Source of the DNA: Salinicola avicenniae
GTDB lineage: Bacteria; Pseudomonadota; Gammaproteobacteria; Pseudomonadales; Halomonadaceae
DNA length: 64,000 nucleotides
Reading direction: 5' to 3'
Assembly: GCF_023736115.1 (NCBI RefSeq)
Contig: NZ_JAKQZC010000006.1
Span: 310,001 to 374,000 of the forward strand
Shown: positions 46,929 through 56,289 of the stretch, one piece after another
Layout: each line of letters opens with the position of its first letter
Position numbering within the stretch: position 1 is the stretch's first letter
Notes under the pieces: model-generated
What the model saw: the letters and a program-made list of their open reading frames with translations, nothing else
What the model was told of the DNA's origin: nothing
The model's database searches: none
Program-made: the position numbers and the translations under genes

Positions 46929-48054
46929 GGGCACCCTCCTCGCCAACTTCCTCCCCCACTTCGGCGGGCAGGACGATCGCCCGTGCAGGCGTGTAGTCCA
47001 GGCGACACGACATCCCGGCCGACAGTGACAAGTCGGGAGACTCCTGCGCGGTCGACTGCGCAACATGAACGCGAACCCTGGGCCCCTGTGCCAGCGCGAC
47101 GTCGAGTGTCAGCCAGGCACCCTCGAAGTGCTCGTTCTCGATCACACCGGCCAGTGGCAGGCGCGTGTCATCCGCCGCACCGACACGCCACTGCTCCGGG
47201 CGTACGTAGAGCGTGGCAGGCGCGCCCACCGTCAGGGCATCGGTGCCGGCAATCGCGCGCCCGGCGACCGGGACCGTCAGGCTGGCGTCCAGCGTCACCG
47301 TATCCCCGTCGATTTTCATGACACGCCCGCTGAAGCGATTGTTTTCGCCGACGAAGCTGGCCACGAAATCGCTGGCCGGCTGGCGATAGAGCGTCGCAGG
47401 GTCGGCGACCTGCTCGATGCGCCCCGCCGACATCACGGCGACACGATCCGACATCGTCAACGCCTCACCCTGGTCATGCGTGATATAGATGAAGGTAATG
47501 CCGGTCTTGCGCTGGATCGCCTTGAGCTCCGTACGCATGTGCTGTCGCAGTTTGAGGTCCAGCGCCGATAGCGGCTCGTCCAGCAGCAGCACACGAGGTT
47601 CGACCGCCAGCGCCCGAGCAATGGCAATCCGCTGTTTCTGGCCACCGGACAGATCGCCGACCGGCTTGTGGCCACTGCCCTCTAACGCCACCAGGGCCAG
47701 CAGCTCGTCCGCTTTCTGGCGTCGTCGTCGTCGATCGATACCGCGGACTTCCAGACCAAATTCGATGTTCTCGTAGACGCTCATCAGCGGGAAGAGCGCC
47801 AGATTCTGAAAGATCATCGCCGTGGGGCGGCGATTCACTGGCACTCGGGTCATGTCGCTATCGCCGATCGCCACGTCACCCTCGCTGGGCGACAGGAAAC
47901 CACTGATGATATTGAGCAGCGTGGTCTTGCCGCAGCCGGAAGGGCCGAGAAAGCTGAAAAACTCGCCGGACTCGATCTCAAGCGTGGTTGGCTGGATCGC
48001 CGTGAAATCGCCAAAATGCATGGCGACCTGATTCAAGGACACACGTCCGTCCAT
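46909..48054 (-). CDS. polyamine-type ABC transporter ATP-binding protein (PotA/PotG-like)
   Basis: 381 residues. Walker [10 protein letters not shown], signature LSGGQKQR, Walker B VLLLDEPLSALD, and a C-terminal TOBE domain (LYVRPEQWRVG) are visible. It is the energy-coupling subunit for the two permeases downstream. Start at 48054 (MDGRVSLNQVAMHFGDF); the upstream ribosome binding site is weak. It lies 86 nt after the binding-protein gene. Confidence 0.92.
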   Translation of the reverse strand: MDGRVSLNQVAMHFGDFTAIQPTTLEIESGEFFSFLGPSGCGKTTLLNIISGFLSPSEGDVAIGDSDMTRVPVNRRPTAMIFQNLALFPLMSVYENIEFGLEVRGIDRRRRRQKADELLALVALEGSGHKPVGDLSGGQKQRIAIARALAVEPRVLLLDEPLSALDLKLRQHMRTELKAIQRKTGITFIYITHDQGEALTMSDRVAVMSAGRIEQVADPATLYRQPASDFVASFVGENNRFSGRVMKIDGDTVTLDASLTVPVAGRAIAGTDALTVGAPATLYVRPEQWRVGAADDTRLPLAGVIENEHFEGAWLTLDVALAQGPRVRVHVAQSTAQESPDLSLSAGMSCRLDYTPARAIVLPAEVGEEVGEEGAHVATTV

Positions 48055-48140
48055 GACAGGATCTCTGGTGTTGTGAAGCGGGAGAAGACAGCGACACCGC
48101 CGGCCGACACGACCGACGGGCGCCTGATGAAAGGACGACC

Positions 48141-49253
48141 TCAGGCCGACAGGTAGCGGTCCTGATATTCGTTGCGCAGGGCGACATACCAAGGTTCCTG
48201 CACCGGCCACCACCAGAGATTGTCGAGATCGTGCTGCGAGTAAGACTCGGTGAAGAAGCGGCGGGTCGCTTCCGGTAGCAGCTCCGTCGCGCCCACGGCC
48301 GTCGAATTGTAGCCGGTGGATTCCACGAACATCGCTCCGGCTTCCGGCGTGTAGTACCAGTTGATCAATTCGTAGACGGCATCGACATTCTGCGCGTTGC
48401 GCGGAATCACGAAGCCCTCCATCCATGCCAGCGCACCCTCTTTCGGCGCCCCGTAGGCGATGGGCTCACCCTCGCTCTGCAAGCGGAAGGCCGTGCTGTC
48501 CCAGGTCTGGCCGATCAGCGCGCCGTTGGTACGGAACGCTCCTTGGGCTTCGTTCTCGGTCGACCAGAACTGGATCACCATGTCCTTGTGCTTGAGCGCT
48601 TCCTCGAGAATGACATCGAAGTTGGCGCGCATCGCCTCCTCGGTGCGGAAGGAGTCCAGCAGCGGCCGTGGCAGCTTGCCCTGGCCTTCGAGCCACAAGC
48701 CAATGCCGATCAGAGCCGAGTGGGCACGCACGGTCACGCCCGCGCCGATCTCCGGCTTCCACAGATCGCCGTAACTCAGGTTCTGTCGATCGATATCGGT
48801 ATAGCGCGTGTGGTAAGCAATCGCTTCCGTGCCCCAGTCGGAGGGCGCAAAGTAACGTTGATCGTCGATCACGCCACCGGATTCGGAGCCACTCATGGCG
48901 GAATCCAGACAGCCTTCCCAGCGGATACGAGAGACGTCCAGCGGCTGGATCAGTTGGTAGTCGACGTAGCCGGGCACACGATCGACCGTCGGCATGATCA
49001 CGTCGAAACCGGAGCCGTCGGTCGCACGCAACGAATTCATCAGCTCGTCGTTGGTGCCATAGGGCGTGAAAGTCGCGTTGATGCCGGTCTTGGCGGTGAA
49101 ATCCGACAGCATCTCGTCGCTGAAATAGCCGGCCCAGGCGTAGATGCGCAGTGTCTGTTCCTGTGCCAGCGCCCGATTGATATAGAACGGCACCGAGGCC
49201 GCAGCGCCGGCAGCCGCAGCGCCCTGCAAGAAACGACGACGGGAAAGGGTCAT
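48141..49253 (-). CDS. polyamine-type ABC transporter substrate-binding protein with Tat signal
   Basis: 370 residues. The N-terminus MTLSRRRFLQGAAAAGAAAS is a twin-arginine (Tat) signal, so the protein is probably exported folded. The mature part fits PotD/PotF: LRIYAWAGYFSDEMLSDFTA, FDVIMPTVDRVPGYV and WMEGFVIPRNAQNVDAVYEL. The substrate may be putrescine, spermidine or a related amine; it cannot be decided here. AGGAG seven bases before the ATG fixes the start at 49253. It is the first gene of the operon. Confidence 0.9.
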   Translation of the reverse strand: MTLSRRRFLQGAAAAGAAASVPFYINRALAQEQTLRIYAWAGYFSDEMLSDFTAKTGINATFTPYGTNDELMNSLRATDGSGFDVIMPTVDRVPGYVDYQLIQPLDVSRIRWEGCLDSAMSGSESGGVIDDQRYFAPSDWGTEAIAYHTRYTDIDRQNLSYGDLWKPEIGAGVTVRAHSALIGIGLWLEGQGKLPRPLLDSFRTEEAMRANFDVILEEALKHKDMVIQFWSTENEAQGAFRTNGALIGQTWDSTAFRLQSEGEPIAYGAPKEGALAWMEGFVIPRNAQNVDAVYELINWYYTPEAGAMFVESTGYNSTAVGATELLPEATRRFFTESYSQHDLDNLWWWPVQEPWYVALRNEYQDRYLSA

Positions 49254-49613
49254 CGAAGGTCTCCTGTTGTTCGTCAATTGACCACCCCGCAAGCGCGCGA
49301 TGGCAAGAGCATTCTTGTACGACAGACCTGTTGCAATGACGTGACGCCCAATGATTATTGAACGCCCGTGCGATATCCAGCCTACCAGCAAGCGCGATAA
49401 AAGGCACCTGAAACCCCGCCAGATCCTGACGCTCCTTTCACGGTAGATAGATCAACCAAGGGGATAGCCATCAAGCCATACGGAGATCGAAGCATGACGA
49501 AATCGCCGAACGGAAAAGTAGGCAACAGCGAAAAGTCATCACGACCGTCGCGCCCACGCCGTGGGAAAAGGCAGCGGAAACGATGACAGGGAGGCGCGCA
49601 AGAAATGACACGC
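49254..49613. other. gene-free stretch upstream of the polyamine-type ABC operon
   Basis: About 360 bp between the operon start and the porin terminator. It must contain the operon promoter on the minus strand, but I found no convincing -35/-10 pair. The short frames across it lack recognisable features. It contains AATGATTATTG near 49350, an AT-rich patch that may be part of the promoter. Confidence 0.4.
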
Positions 49614-49644
49614 AAAGAAAAACCGGCTCCCTAGGGAGCCGGTT
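49614..49644 (-). terminator. rho-independent terminator of the porin gene
   Basis: AACCGGCTCC/GGAGCCGGTT around CTAG (49621–49644) is a perfect 10-bp stem. On the minus strand it is followed by TTTCTTT. It lies 45 nt after the porin stop. Confidence 0.92.
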
Positions 49645-49688
49645 TCGTTGGCCTTCAGGCAGCGAAGCTGCCGGAAATACCGATCAGC

Positions 49689-50795
49689 TTAGAAGCTGTA
49701 GACGGCACCGAAGGAGACGCCGTCGCCTTGATCTTCATCACGGTCACGCAGGACACCTTCGACGAAAGTGTACATGGCCGGAGAGATGTTGTAGGTGACA
49801 CCGGCAACAACTTCGTTGAAGGACTGGTCGTCACCCGCGGTGTCGCCATAAGCGCTGACGAAGTCGGAATCGCCTTCAGCGTCGACGTACTGGTAGGAGC
49901 CGTACAGATCGCCGTAACCGTAGCCCCAGCGCGCGCCCAGCGCGTAGAAGTCAACGTCAGCGTTGCTGGCGTCGGCATCAAGACGCTCGGCCTTGGCCGA
50001 CATACGCAGCGTGCCGATGGTGTACTGCGCGTTCACGCCGTAAGCGTCGCCCGGATCAAACTCTTCACCCGGCGTCTGGCCAGAAGTACCAGCGTCGTCG
50101 ATTTCACCTTCGTACGTGCCCAGGTTGTCATAGACAGCAGCGACAGAGAAGGCGCCGACAGCGTACTTCAGACCACCGAAGAAAGAGGCGTTGTTGTCAC
50201 GATCAACGGTGTAGCCGCCGTCATCCACATCACCGACTTCGTTCTGGGCATCACCCTTGAACTGGCTGCCCACGACGAACTGCAGGCCGCCCAGCACCGG
50301 AGACATGTACTGCAGTTTGTCGCCTTCGCGGTCATCGTTAACCGGCGTGCCGCCAGTCAGCGCAGTGGTCGTGTCGGAAACGTCGAAGGATTCGTTGTTG
50401 GAGATCGGATCCTGGACCCAATCATCGATAATCGGATCCCAGGAACCGAGACGGAAGTCACCGAAGTTGCCTTTCAGACCCAGGTAAGCCTGGTCGCCGG
50501 AGTTGATGCCGCCGTTGATTTTCTCTTCATCGGCGTCGTGTTCGAACTCGGCCTTGAAGTAGCCGGTCAGGCCCGGGTTGATGATGTGCTGGCCGGAAAA
50601 GCCGATGGTGGAGCCGTTATCGGTCAGCTCATCCTGGGAATCGCCGTCACCATCTTTGGTGCTGTAGTAGGCCATCTGGATGTTGCCGTAGATATCGAGC
50701 TGCGTGCCGTCTTGGTTGTAGACAGTCGCTGCCTGGGCTGCGGTGGCGCCCAGTGCCGCACCAGCAATAGCAGTCGCTAAGAGCGTCTTTTTCAT
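49689..50795 (-). CDS. outer-membrane porin (Gram-negative porin family)
   Basis: 368 residues. The signal peptide MKKTLLATAIAGAALGATAA ends at AQA. The mature protein is an acidic beta barrel with alternating strands (LDIYGNIQMAYYST, LTGYFKAEFEHDAD, AYLGLKGNFGDFRLGSWDP) and ends in phenylalanine (FGAVYSF), the signal for outer-membrane assembly. It is a general diffusion trimeric porin, probably highly expressed. The selectivity is unknown; the many Asp/Glu residues fit a halophile. The gene has a strong terminator. Confidence 0.93.
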   Translation of the reverse strand: MKKTLLATAIAGAALGATAAQAATVYNQDGTQLDIYGNIQMAYYSTKDGDGDSQDELTDNGSTIGFSGQHIINPGLTGYFKAEFEHDADEEKINGGINSGDQAYLGLKGNFGDFRLGSWDPIIDDWVQDPISNNESFDVSDTTTALTGGTPVNDDREGDKLQYMSPVLGGLQFVVGSQFKGDAQNEVGDVDDGGYTVDRDNNASFFGGLKYAVGAFSVAAVYDNLGTYEGEIDDAGTSGQTPGEEFDPGDAYGVNAQYTIGTLRMSAKAERLDADASNADVDFYALGARWGYGYGDLYGSYQYVDAEGDSDFVSAYGDTAGDDQSFNEVVAGVTYNISPAMYTFVEGVLRDRDEDQGDGVSFGAVYSF

Positions 50796-51202
50796 CGCGA
50801 TAGGTTCCTTAACTAGCTTACTGTTCGATCGTGTCTGCAGATGCAGTCGGCTTCGGCACCTTCAACCAGCACTGTCATGCGAACCAATGACGGCTGTGGA
50901 ACTCTGAAGCCTTGTTATTGTCCAATGCTCGCCCGAAAACCATATACTGGAGCCACAAGGAACGCAACAAGAAAAAAACACTGTTTTCGTTCCGGACGCT
51001 CGAGCCTCGCTGCTAGTCTAGATGGCGCCAATATTGGCCTTGGGCAGGCAAATCAAGCGCCATCACGCTAGCCATGGCTGATGTCATTCCGGTGACAAAA
51101 CGCCTTTCGGCATCAAAAAGAAAAAGATTTTCCCCGCCGATCGACAATCAAAAATCGATCCACTAGACAAAAGTCATAGCACCAAAACCCTCGACCGATC
51201 GG
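50796..51202. promoter_or_regulatory. porin upstream region
   Basis: 407 bp between the porin start and the ProQ-domain gene stop, both on the minus strand. It is AT-richer than its surroundings. It contains the palindrome GCCAATATTGGC (51027–51038) and, just after the ProQ-domain gene, GACCGATCGGTC. These are candidate regulatory or termination sites. A TTGATT box with TATTGG 17 bp downstream (minus strand, about 51055–51027) overlaps the first palindrome and could be the porin promoter with an operator. Confidence 0.4.
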
Positions 51203-52120
51203 TCAATCCCTGGAAGGCTGACCATGCTTCGCCAGCAGGGCACCGATCTTGCGATCCAGCTTCTCCGAGCGCTGTTGAATTTCTCGCGCCTTTTGTTTCT
51301 TCTGCAGCGCTTCCAACTGGCGTTTCGCATGTTTGGCTTCTTCGGCCGTCACGACATCACTGTCGCCGCCGTCGAGATCGACACGCGTCGATGCCTCGCG
51401 AACCGACTTCAAGTAACGCGGCAGATGCACGTAGCAGGCCAGTGCGCGCCGCACCAACTTCTCCGGCCACGGTTCTCGCTCGCAGAGATCGAGGTGGATA
51501 CCGGTTTTCAACGGCCGTGTATGTCCTTTGAAGAAGGTCTGGGGATAGCGCTTGTACCACTGGGCAAGCAGCGCGTGGGGTGAAGGCGCCTCATGTTCGG
51601 CACCGAAGGCCAAAGAACTCTGGCCCGCCGCCAGCGCATCATCCGCAGGTGCCGGGGGCAAATCCAACGACGCTTCCGAACCGGTTGCCGTCGCCTCGGG
51701 GTCGGCGGTCGAGGATTCTCCGCGTGATGCCTGGGAATCGGAGTGCGATACCTCGGTGGCTGAGAGCGGTTCTGTGGTCTCGGAAGCCGCCGACGGCGAA
51801 TCGTCCGCGGGCGAGGTCAGACGCTGCAGCGGCGACAAGCCGTGACGCAGCGCCTCGCTGCCCTCTTTCGCCCGCGGCCGGCGGAACGCGAGATTACCGA
51901 GGCCACGCGTCCGCGAGCCGCCGTCCGGATCCTCGTTGTGATCCGGACGGTTGACGACCATCGGATCCAGTTCGGCCAACGCCAGCAGCCGCTCTTTCAG
52001 GGCACGGTTTTCAGCTTCCAGTGCCCTGACCCGATCACGCTCCGCGGCCAGCGCTGCCTGACCCGCCTCGATCTGGTGCTCGATGGCGGCTAGAAGCGCC
52101 TGTGTTCGATCCGTCAACAC
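51203..52120 (-). CDS. ProQ/FinO-domain RNA-binding protein with N-terminal coiled coil
   Basis: 305 residues in three parts. Residues ~5–50 are a coiled coil (ALLAAIEHQIEAGQAALAAE, then RALEAENRALKERL). Residues ~60–170 form a Ser/Glu/Ala/Asp-rich, probably disordered linker. From ~180 a ProQ/FinO domain begins: LLAQWYKRYPQTFFKGHTRP, LKTGIHLDLC, ALACYVHLPRYLKSV. A basic helix ends the protein. ProQ proteins bind structured sRNA and mRNA 3' ends. The GTG at 52120 has AGAGGAG upstream and is preferred over the ATG at 52174. The N-terminal coiled coil is not part of E. coli ProQ. Confidence 0.88.
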   Translation of the reverse strand: MLTDRTQALLAAIEHQIEAGQAALAAERDRVRALEAENRALKERLLALAELDPMVVNRPDHNEDPDGGSRTRGLGNLAFRRPRAKEGSEALRHGLSPLQRLTSPADDSPSAASETTEPLSATEVSHSDSQASRGESSTADPEATATGSEASLDLPPAPADDALAAGQSSLAFGAEHEAPSPHALLAQWYKRYPQTFFKGHTRPLKTGIHLDLCEREPWPEKLVRRALACYVHLPRYLKSVREASTRVDLDGGDSDVVTAEEAKHAKRQLEALQKKQKAREIQQRSEKLDRKIGALLAKHGQPSRD

Positions 52121-52192
52121 GGCACGTCTCCTCTCGAGGTTATGACTCGCCACCGACGCTCCCGCCGGCAACACTTACGATACTGGAATGAC

Positions 52193-52738
52193 TCAGCCAG
52201 AAGCTGGCTCGCGGCGATACTGGACGAAAGCATAGTCCGGCTGCCCCACCGCTGGCGTTCCGCGGGTTCGCGCAACCTCCCTCCACTGATGGCGGTCGAT
52301 CTCGGGGAAGAAGGCGTCGCCCTCGATCTCGACCGCCACCTCGGTCAGATAAAGCCGTTCCGCGATCGGCAGTGCCAGGTGATAGATCTCTCCGCCCCCC
52401 ATCACCATGATCTCGTCGCCCCCATCGATCAACGCCTGACTATCGGCTAGGACGAGTGCCTCGTCGAGCGAGTGACAAACGCGCACGCCCTCGTGCTGAA
52501 ATTCGGCGTCGCGGGTGATCACGATATTGAGCCTGCCCGGCAGCGGCCGACCGATCGAGGCGAAGGTCTTGCGCCCCATGACCAGCGGCTTGCCCTGCGT
52601 CGTTGCCTTGAAGTACTTGAGATCCTCCGGCAGATACCAGGGCAGACGATTGCCGACGCCGATGACGCGATTGGCCGACATGGCGGCGATCATGGCCACC
52701 CGAGCGTCGAGGGGCGGTTTACTGGGTGCATCACTCAT
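52193..52738 (-). CDS. folA: dihydrofolate reductase
   Basis: 181 residues, slightly longer than E. coli FolA because of an N-terminal extension ([13 protein letters not shown]). Signatures: [20 protein letters not shown] with the catalytic aspartate just after, [12 protein letters not shown] and [13 protein letters not shown]. It reduces dihydrofolate made by ThyA. Its start overlaps the thyA stop by four bases, so the genes are coupled. Confidence 0.96.
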   Translation of the reverse strand: MSDAPSKPPLDARVAMIAAMSANRVIGVGNRLPWYLPEDLKYFKATTQGKPLVMGRKTFASIGRPLPGRLNIVITRDAEFQHEGVRVCHSLDEALVLADSQALIDGGDEIMVMGGGEIYHLALPIAERLYLTEVAVEIEGDAFFPEIDRHQWREVARTRGTPAVGQPDYAFVQYRREPASG

Positions 52739-53529
52739 ACCGCGATCGGCGCCTTGATGGTCGGGTGGAATTCATAGCCCTCGATGGCGATATCGTCGAA
52801 GCGGAATGCGAAGAGATCGTCGATCGCCGGGTTCAGTTTCAATGTCGGTAGCGGCAGCGGCTCGCGCGACAGCTGCAGCTGCGCTTGTTCGAGATGATTC
52901 AGATAGAGATGCGCATCCCCCAGCGTGTGCACGAAGTCACCGGGCTCGAGACCGCAGACCTGCGCGATCATGTGGGTCAGCAGCGCGTAGCTCGCAATAT
53001 TGAACGGCACCCCCAGGAAGATATCCGCACTGCGCTGATAGAGCTGGCAGGAAAGGCGCCCCTCGGCAACGTAGAACTGGAACAGGGCGTGACAGGGCGG
53101 CAATGCCATTTCGTCGACCAGCGCCGGATTCCACGCCGAGACGATATGCCGGCGAGAGTCCGGGTTGCGCCGAATCTGCTCGACCACCTTGGCAATCTGG
53201 TCGACGTGGCCACCGCCGGGCGTCGGCCAGCTGCGCCATTGATAACCATAGACCGGGCCGAGGTCGCCGTTCTCGTCGGCCCATTCATCCCAGATGGTGA
53301 CATTGTTGTCACGTAGATAGCCGATATTGGTATCGCCACGCAGAAACCACAGCAGCTCGTGGATGATCGAGCGCAGGTGCAGCTTCTTGGTGGTCACCAG
53401 CGGGAAACCCTCGGCGAGATCGAAACGCATCTGGTGGCCGAACACGCTGAGCGTACCGACACCCGTGCGATCGGCTTTTTCGACGCCGCTGTCCAGCACG
53501 CGCTGCATCAAGTCGAGATAGGGCCGCAT
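52735..53529 (-). CDS. thyA: thymidylate synthase
   Basis: 264 residues, identical in length to E. coli ThyA. The catalytic Cys146 is in [29 protein letters not shown] follows. It methylates dUMP using methylene-tetrahydrofolate. The ATG at 53529 ([12 protein letters not shown]) has GGAG seven bases upstream; the GTG at 53535 is an alternative. It lies 56 nt after lgt, the usual gammaproteobacterial order. Confidence 0.97.
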   Translation of the reverse strand: MRPYLDLMQRVLDSGVEKADRTGVGTLSVFGHQMRFDLAEGFPLVTTKKLHLRSIIHELLWFLRGDTNIGYLRDNNVTIWDEWADENGDLGPVYGYQWRSWPTPGGGHVDQIAKVVEQIRRNPDSRRHIVSAWNPALVDEMALPPCHALFQFYVAEGRLSCQLYQRSADIFLGVPFNIASYALLTHMIAQVCGLEPGDFVHTLGDAHLYLNHLEQAQLQLSREPLPLPTLKLNPAIDDLFAFRFDDIAIEGYEFHPTIKAPIAV

Positions 53530-53585
53530 GGGCACGCTCCTTTGGGCAAAACTCTCTTCGGAAGGACGCTATTGTCGCGTCCCGA

Positions 53586-54395
53586 TCAGGCCGTGTCACC
53601 CGGCATGGCGCGCGCATCGTCCACCGCGTTGCGGCGCGACCAGAGAATCAGCCCCGCGCCGGCAAGAATCATCGGCAGTGACAGCAATTGCCCCATCGTC
53701 AGCCAACCGAAGGCGATAAAACCGAGCTGCGGGTCGGGCTGGCGGAAAAACTCCGACAGGAAACGAAACAGGCCATAGAAGATCAGAAAAAGACCCGAGA
53801 CGCAGCCGCGACGCCGCGGCGTCAGGGAGATGAGCCACAGTAGCGTGAACAGGACCACACCTTCGAGAAAGAACTGGTAGAGCGAAGACGGATGGCGCCC
53901 CTGCCCCCCCATACCAGGGAAAACCAGCGCCCAAGGCACATCGGTCACTCGCCCCGGTAGCTCATGATTGATGAAATTGCCGATACGCCCGGCGCCCAGC
54001 CCGATCGGCACCAGTGGCGCAATGAAGTCGGTCAACTGGAAGAAGGCCAGGCCGTGCTTGCGGGCAAATAGCAACGCCGCCAGCAGCACGCCAAGCAGCC
54101 CTCCATGGAAGCTCATGCCGCCGTCCCAGACCTGGAAGATCCACAGCGGATTGTCGAGAAAGCGGTCGAGCCCGTAAAACAGCGCATAACCGATGCGTCC
54201 GCCAAGCACGACCCCGAGCGCGCCGTAGAACAGCATATCGCCGATGTCGTCGGGCTTGAGCCCGAGACGATCGGCTCGGCGTCTTCCCAACCACCAGGCG
54301 GAGACGAAACCGATCACGTACATCAGCCCGTACCAGTGGACCTTGAGCGGCCCCAGCGCCACGGCAACGGGGTCGATATCGGGGTAGGCCAGCAT
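53586..54395 (-). CDS. lgt: prolipoprotein diacylglyceryl transferase
   Basis: 269 residues with about seven helices. The Lgt signature [19 protein letters not shown], and [20 protein letters not shown] with an essential His, are present. It transfers diacylglycerol from phosphatidylglycerol to lipoprotein cysteines at the inner membrane. GGAGGGAG precedes the ATG. It lies between the TauE-type gene and thyA. Confidence 0.96.
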   Translation of the reverse strand: MLAYPDIDPVAVALGPLKVHWYGLMYVIGFVSAWWLGRRRADRLGLKPDDIGDMLFYGALGVVLGGRIGYALFYGLDRFLDNPLWIFQVWDGGMSFHGGLLGVLLAALLFARKHGLAFFQLTDFIAPLVPIGLGAGRIGNFINHELPGRVTDVPWALVFPGMGGQGRHPSSLYQFFLEGVVLFTLLWLISLTPRRRGCVSGLFLIFYGLFRFLSEFFRQPDPQLGFIAFGWLTMGQLLSLPMILAGAGLILWSRRNAVDDARAMPGDTA

Positions 54396-54432
54396 GCTCC
54401 CTCCTTGGCGGCAAACGGTCAGGATCGTCGAA

Positions 54433-55224
54433 TCAGCCGATGATCAGCTTGATCCCCACGACGATCAGCAGGAGGGCAAAGATACGTCGCAGCGTCCTGG
54501 CAGGCAACGCATGGGCAATCTTCACACCAACGCGCGCCATCGGCACGCTGGTCACGATCAGCCCGAGAAAGGCCGGCCACATCACAAAGCCGGTAGCGCC
54601 GCTCGGCAAACCCGGCTCGCCCCAGCCAACGACGATATTAGTGATGGTGCCGATCAGCGCGATCGGCAGGCCAATGGCCGAGGAGGTACCGACCGCCTCG
54701 GTCATGCGGCTGGTGAAGCGGGAAAGCCACGGCACGGACATCACACCGCCGCCGACACCGAAGAGCGTCGAGACACCACCGATGACACCGCCGGCGGCGG
54801 TCATCGGCCAGCGCTGCGGTACTCGCCCCTGCGGGTTGGGCGGTGGCGCCAGCAGCATCTTCAACGCCATGAGAATGGCGAACCCCCCGAACAGCCGTGT
54901 CAGGGCATCGCCGGGAATGGACGAAGCCAGCAGCACGCCGAGAATACCCCCCACCAGCAGCCCGGGCAGCATCAGTCGCAACCAATCCTGGCGTACGCTG
55001 CCACGCTGCCAGTGCCCCCACGCAGAGGAGGCGCCGGTCACGACGATCGTTGCCAGGGATGTCCCCACGGCCAGGTGCGCGACACCATCGGGGGCGAAGC
55101 CCTGCGCCATAAAGGTGAAGACGAGCGCCGGCACGATCACGATGCCGCCGCCGATGCCGAAGACACCCGCCATCACGCCCGCCAGCGCGCCGACCACGAA
55201 ATAGATGAGGATCGCGCTCAGCAT
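54433..55224 (-). CDS. TauE/SafE-family sulfite/organosulfur exporter-like protein
   Basis: 263 residues with about eight helices in two related halves. The TauE/SafE features are [20 protein letters not shown] in the first half and [20 protein letters not shown] in the second. The family exports sulfite, sulfoacetate or other anions, but many members have no known substrate. It lies 37 nt upstream of lgt on the same strand and may be co-transcribed with it. Confidence 0.9.
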   Translation of the reverse strand: MLSAILIYFVVGALAGVMAGVFGIGGGIVIVPALVFTFMAQGFAPDGVAHLAVGTSLATIVVTGASSAWGHWQRGSVRQDWLRLMLPGLLVGGILGVLLASSIPGDALTRLFGGFAILMALKMLLAPPPNPQGRVPQRWPMTAAGGVIGGVSTLFGVGGGVMSVPWLSRFTSRMTEAVGTSSAIGLPIALIGTITNIVVGWGEPGLPSGATGFVMWPAFLGLIVTSVPMARVGVKIAHALPARTLRRIFALLLIVVGIKLIIG

Positions 55225-55482
55225 GCGGCCACCTCCGGCGACAGGATAAGCATCAGGCGCAACAGCGCCCGGACGGGCAACGGCGTGGCAATAGGGGACA
55301 TGAACGGTTCCTTGACGATGACGGCTACCGGCGAAGTCGCTAGCGCGCTCATGTTACGCTGCCGGTGTTGACCTGTCATGACGGATGGATGTCATGACGC
55401 CGCCCTCTCCAGGGGGAGCCAGCGCACCGGGTGAACCTCCGACCGGCCAGGCTGCACTCCCCTGCCCACAGTGGAAATGCGC

Positions 55483-56289
55483 ATGTGCCTGATTGTCTTT
55501 GACTGGCGAATGCAACCGACACCGTGGCTGAGGCTCGCCGCCAACCGCGACGAATACCATCGCCGCCCGACCGCCCCGCTACACGTCTGGCCCACGGCCA
55601 AGCTGATCGGCGGGCGCGACCTGCAGGCCGGCGGCACCTGGCTGGCCGCCAACCGCGACGGCCATTTGGCAGCCCTGACCAATGTCCGCGATGACCGCGA
55701 GGTAGCGCCGCGTAGCGCGCCCTCTCGCGGCATGCTGGTGTCGACCGCGTTGACGCAGCCGGCGCCCGAGGCCTGGCTGCAGCGGCTGGTCGGCCACGAA
55801 GCCCGTCACTACGCCGGCTTCAACCTGCTGTTCTTTACGGGCGAGCGGCTATGGCACGTTCATCACGGCCGCGATGGTACCCGGCTCAACAACCTGCCTC
55901 CGGGCACCTATGGCCTCTCCAATGCCACGCTCGATACGCCCTGGCCCAAGCTGACGACCGCTCGTCAGACATTGATTGAAGCACTCGCCACGCGCGACTG
56001 GCGAGCCCGGATGCGGCAGGGCCTCAAAGATACCCGGCCGGCACCCGATGCCGACCTGCCTGACGCCGGTATCGGCAAGGTTCATGAGCAGCGCCTCTCA
56101 TCCATATTCATCGTCGGCGAACACTACGGTACCCGCGCCACCACGCTGGCCACGGCACGAGACAATGGGGTGACACTGGAAGAACAGTCGTTCGGCCCGG
56201 GCGGGCAACCGACAGAGGAATGCCGCCAACTGAGCACGGCGGCGCTATTGCCGACGGGCCGCGCAGTCAGCGGGCGCGATCAGTCCTGA
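55483..56289 (+). CDS. NRDE-family (TANGO2-like) protein
   Basis: 268 residues. It begins MCLIVFDW with Cys2, followed by RLAANRDEYHRRPTAPL, which contains the NRDE motif, then GGRDLQAGGTWLA and HLAALTNVRD. The family is related to human TANGO2; the N-terminal cysteine suggests an Ntn-hydrolase-like active site, but the activity is uncertain and a role in heme handling has been proposed. The start at 55483 is chosen so that Cys2 follows the initiator; GTGGAAA lies upstream. It converges on ptsP and overlaps it by ten bases. It is the only plus-strand gene in the rppH–ptsP–lgt–thyA block. Confidence 0.88.
   Translation: MCLIVFDWRMQPTPWLRLAANRDEYHRRPTAPLHVWPTAKLIGGRDLQAGGTWLAANRDGHLAALTNVRDDREVAPRSAPSRGMLVSTALTQPAPEAWLQRLVGHEARHYAGFNLLFFTGERLWHVHHGRDGTRLNNLPPGTYGLSNATLDTPWPKLTTARQTLIEALATRDWRARMRQGLKDTRPAPDADLPDAGIGKVHEQRLSSIFIVGEHYGTRATTLATARDNGVTLEEQSFGPGGQPTEECRQLSTAALLPTGRAVSGRDQS

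Noticed and set aside
49728-50780. 350-codon plus-strand frame antisense to the porin
   Set aside because: The porin has a signal peptide, beta-barrel pattern, terminal phenylalanine and its own terminator. The antisense frame mirrors the codon bias of the porin.
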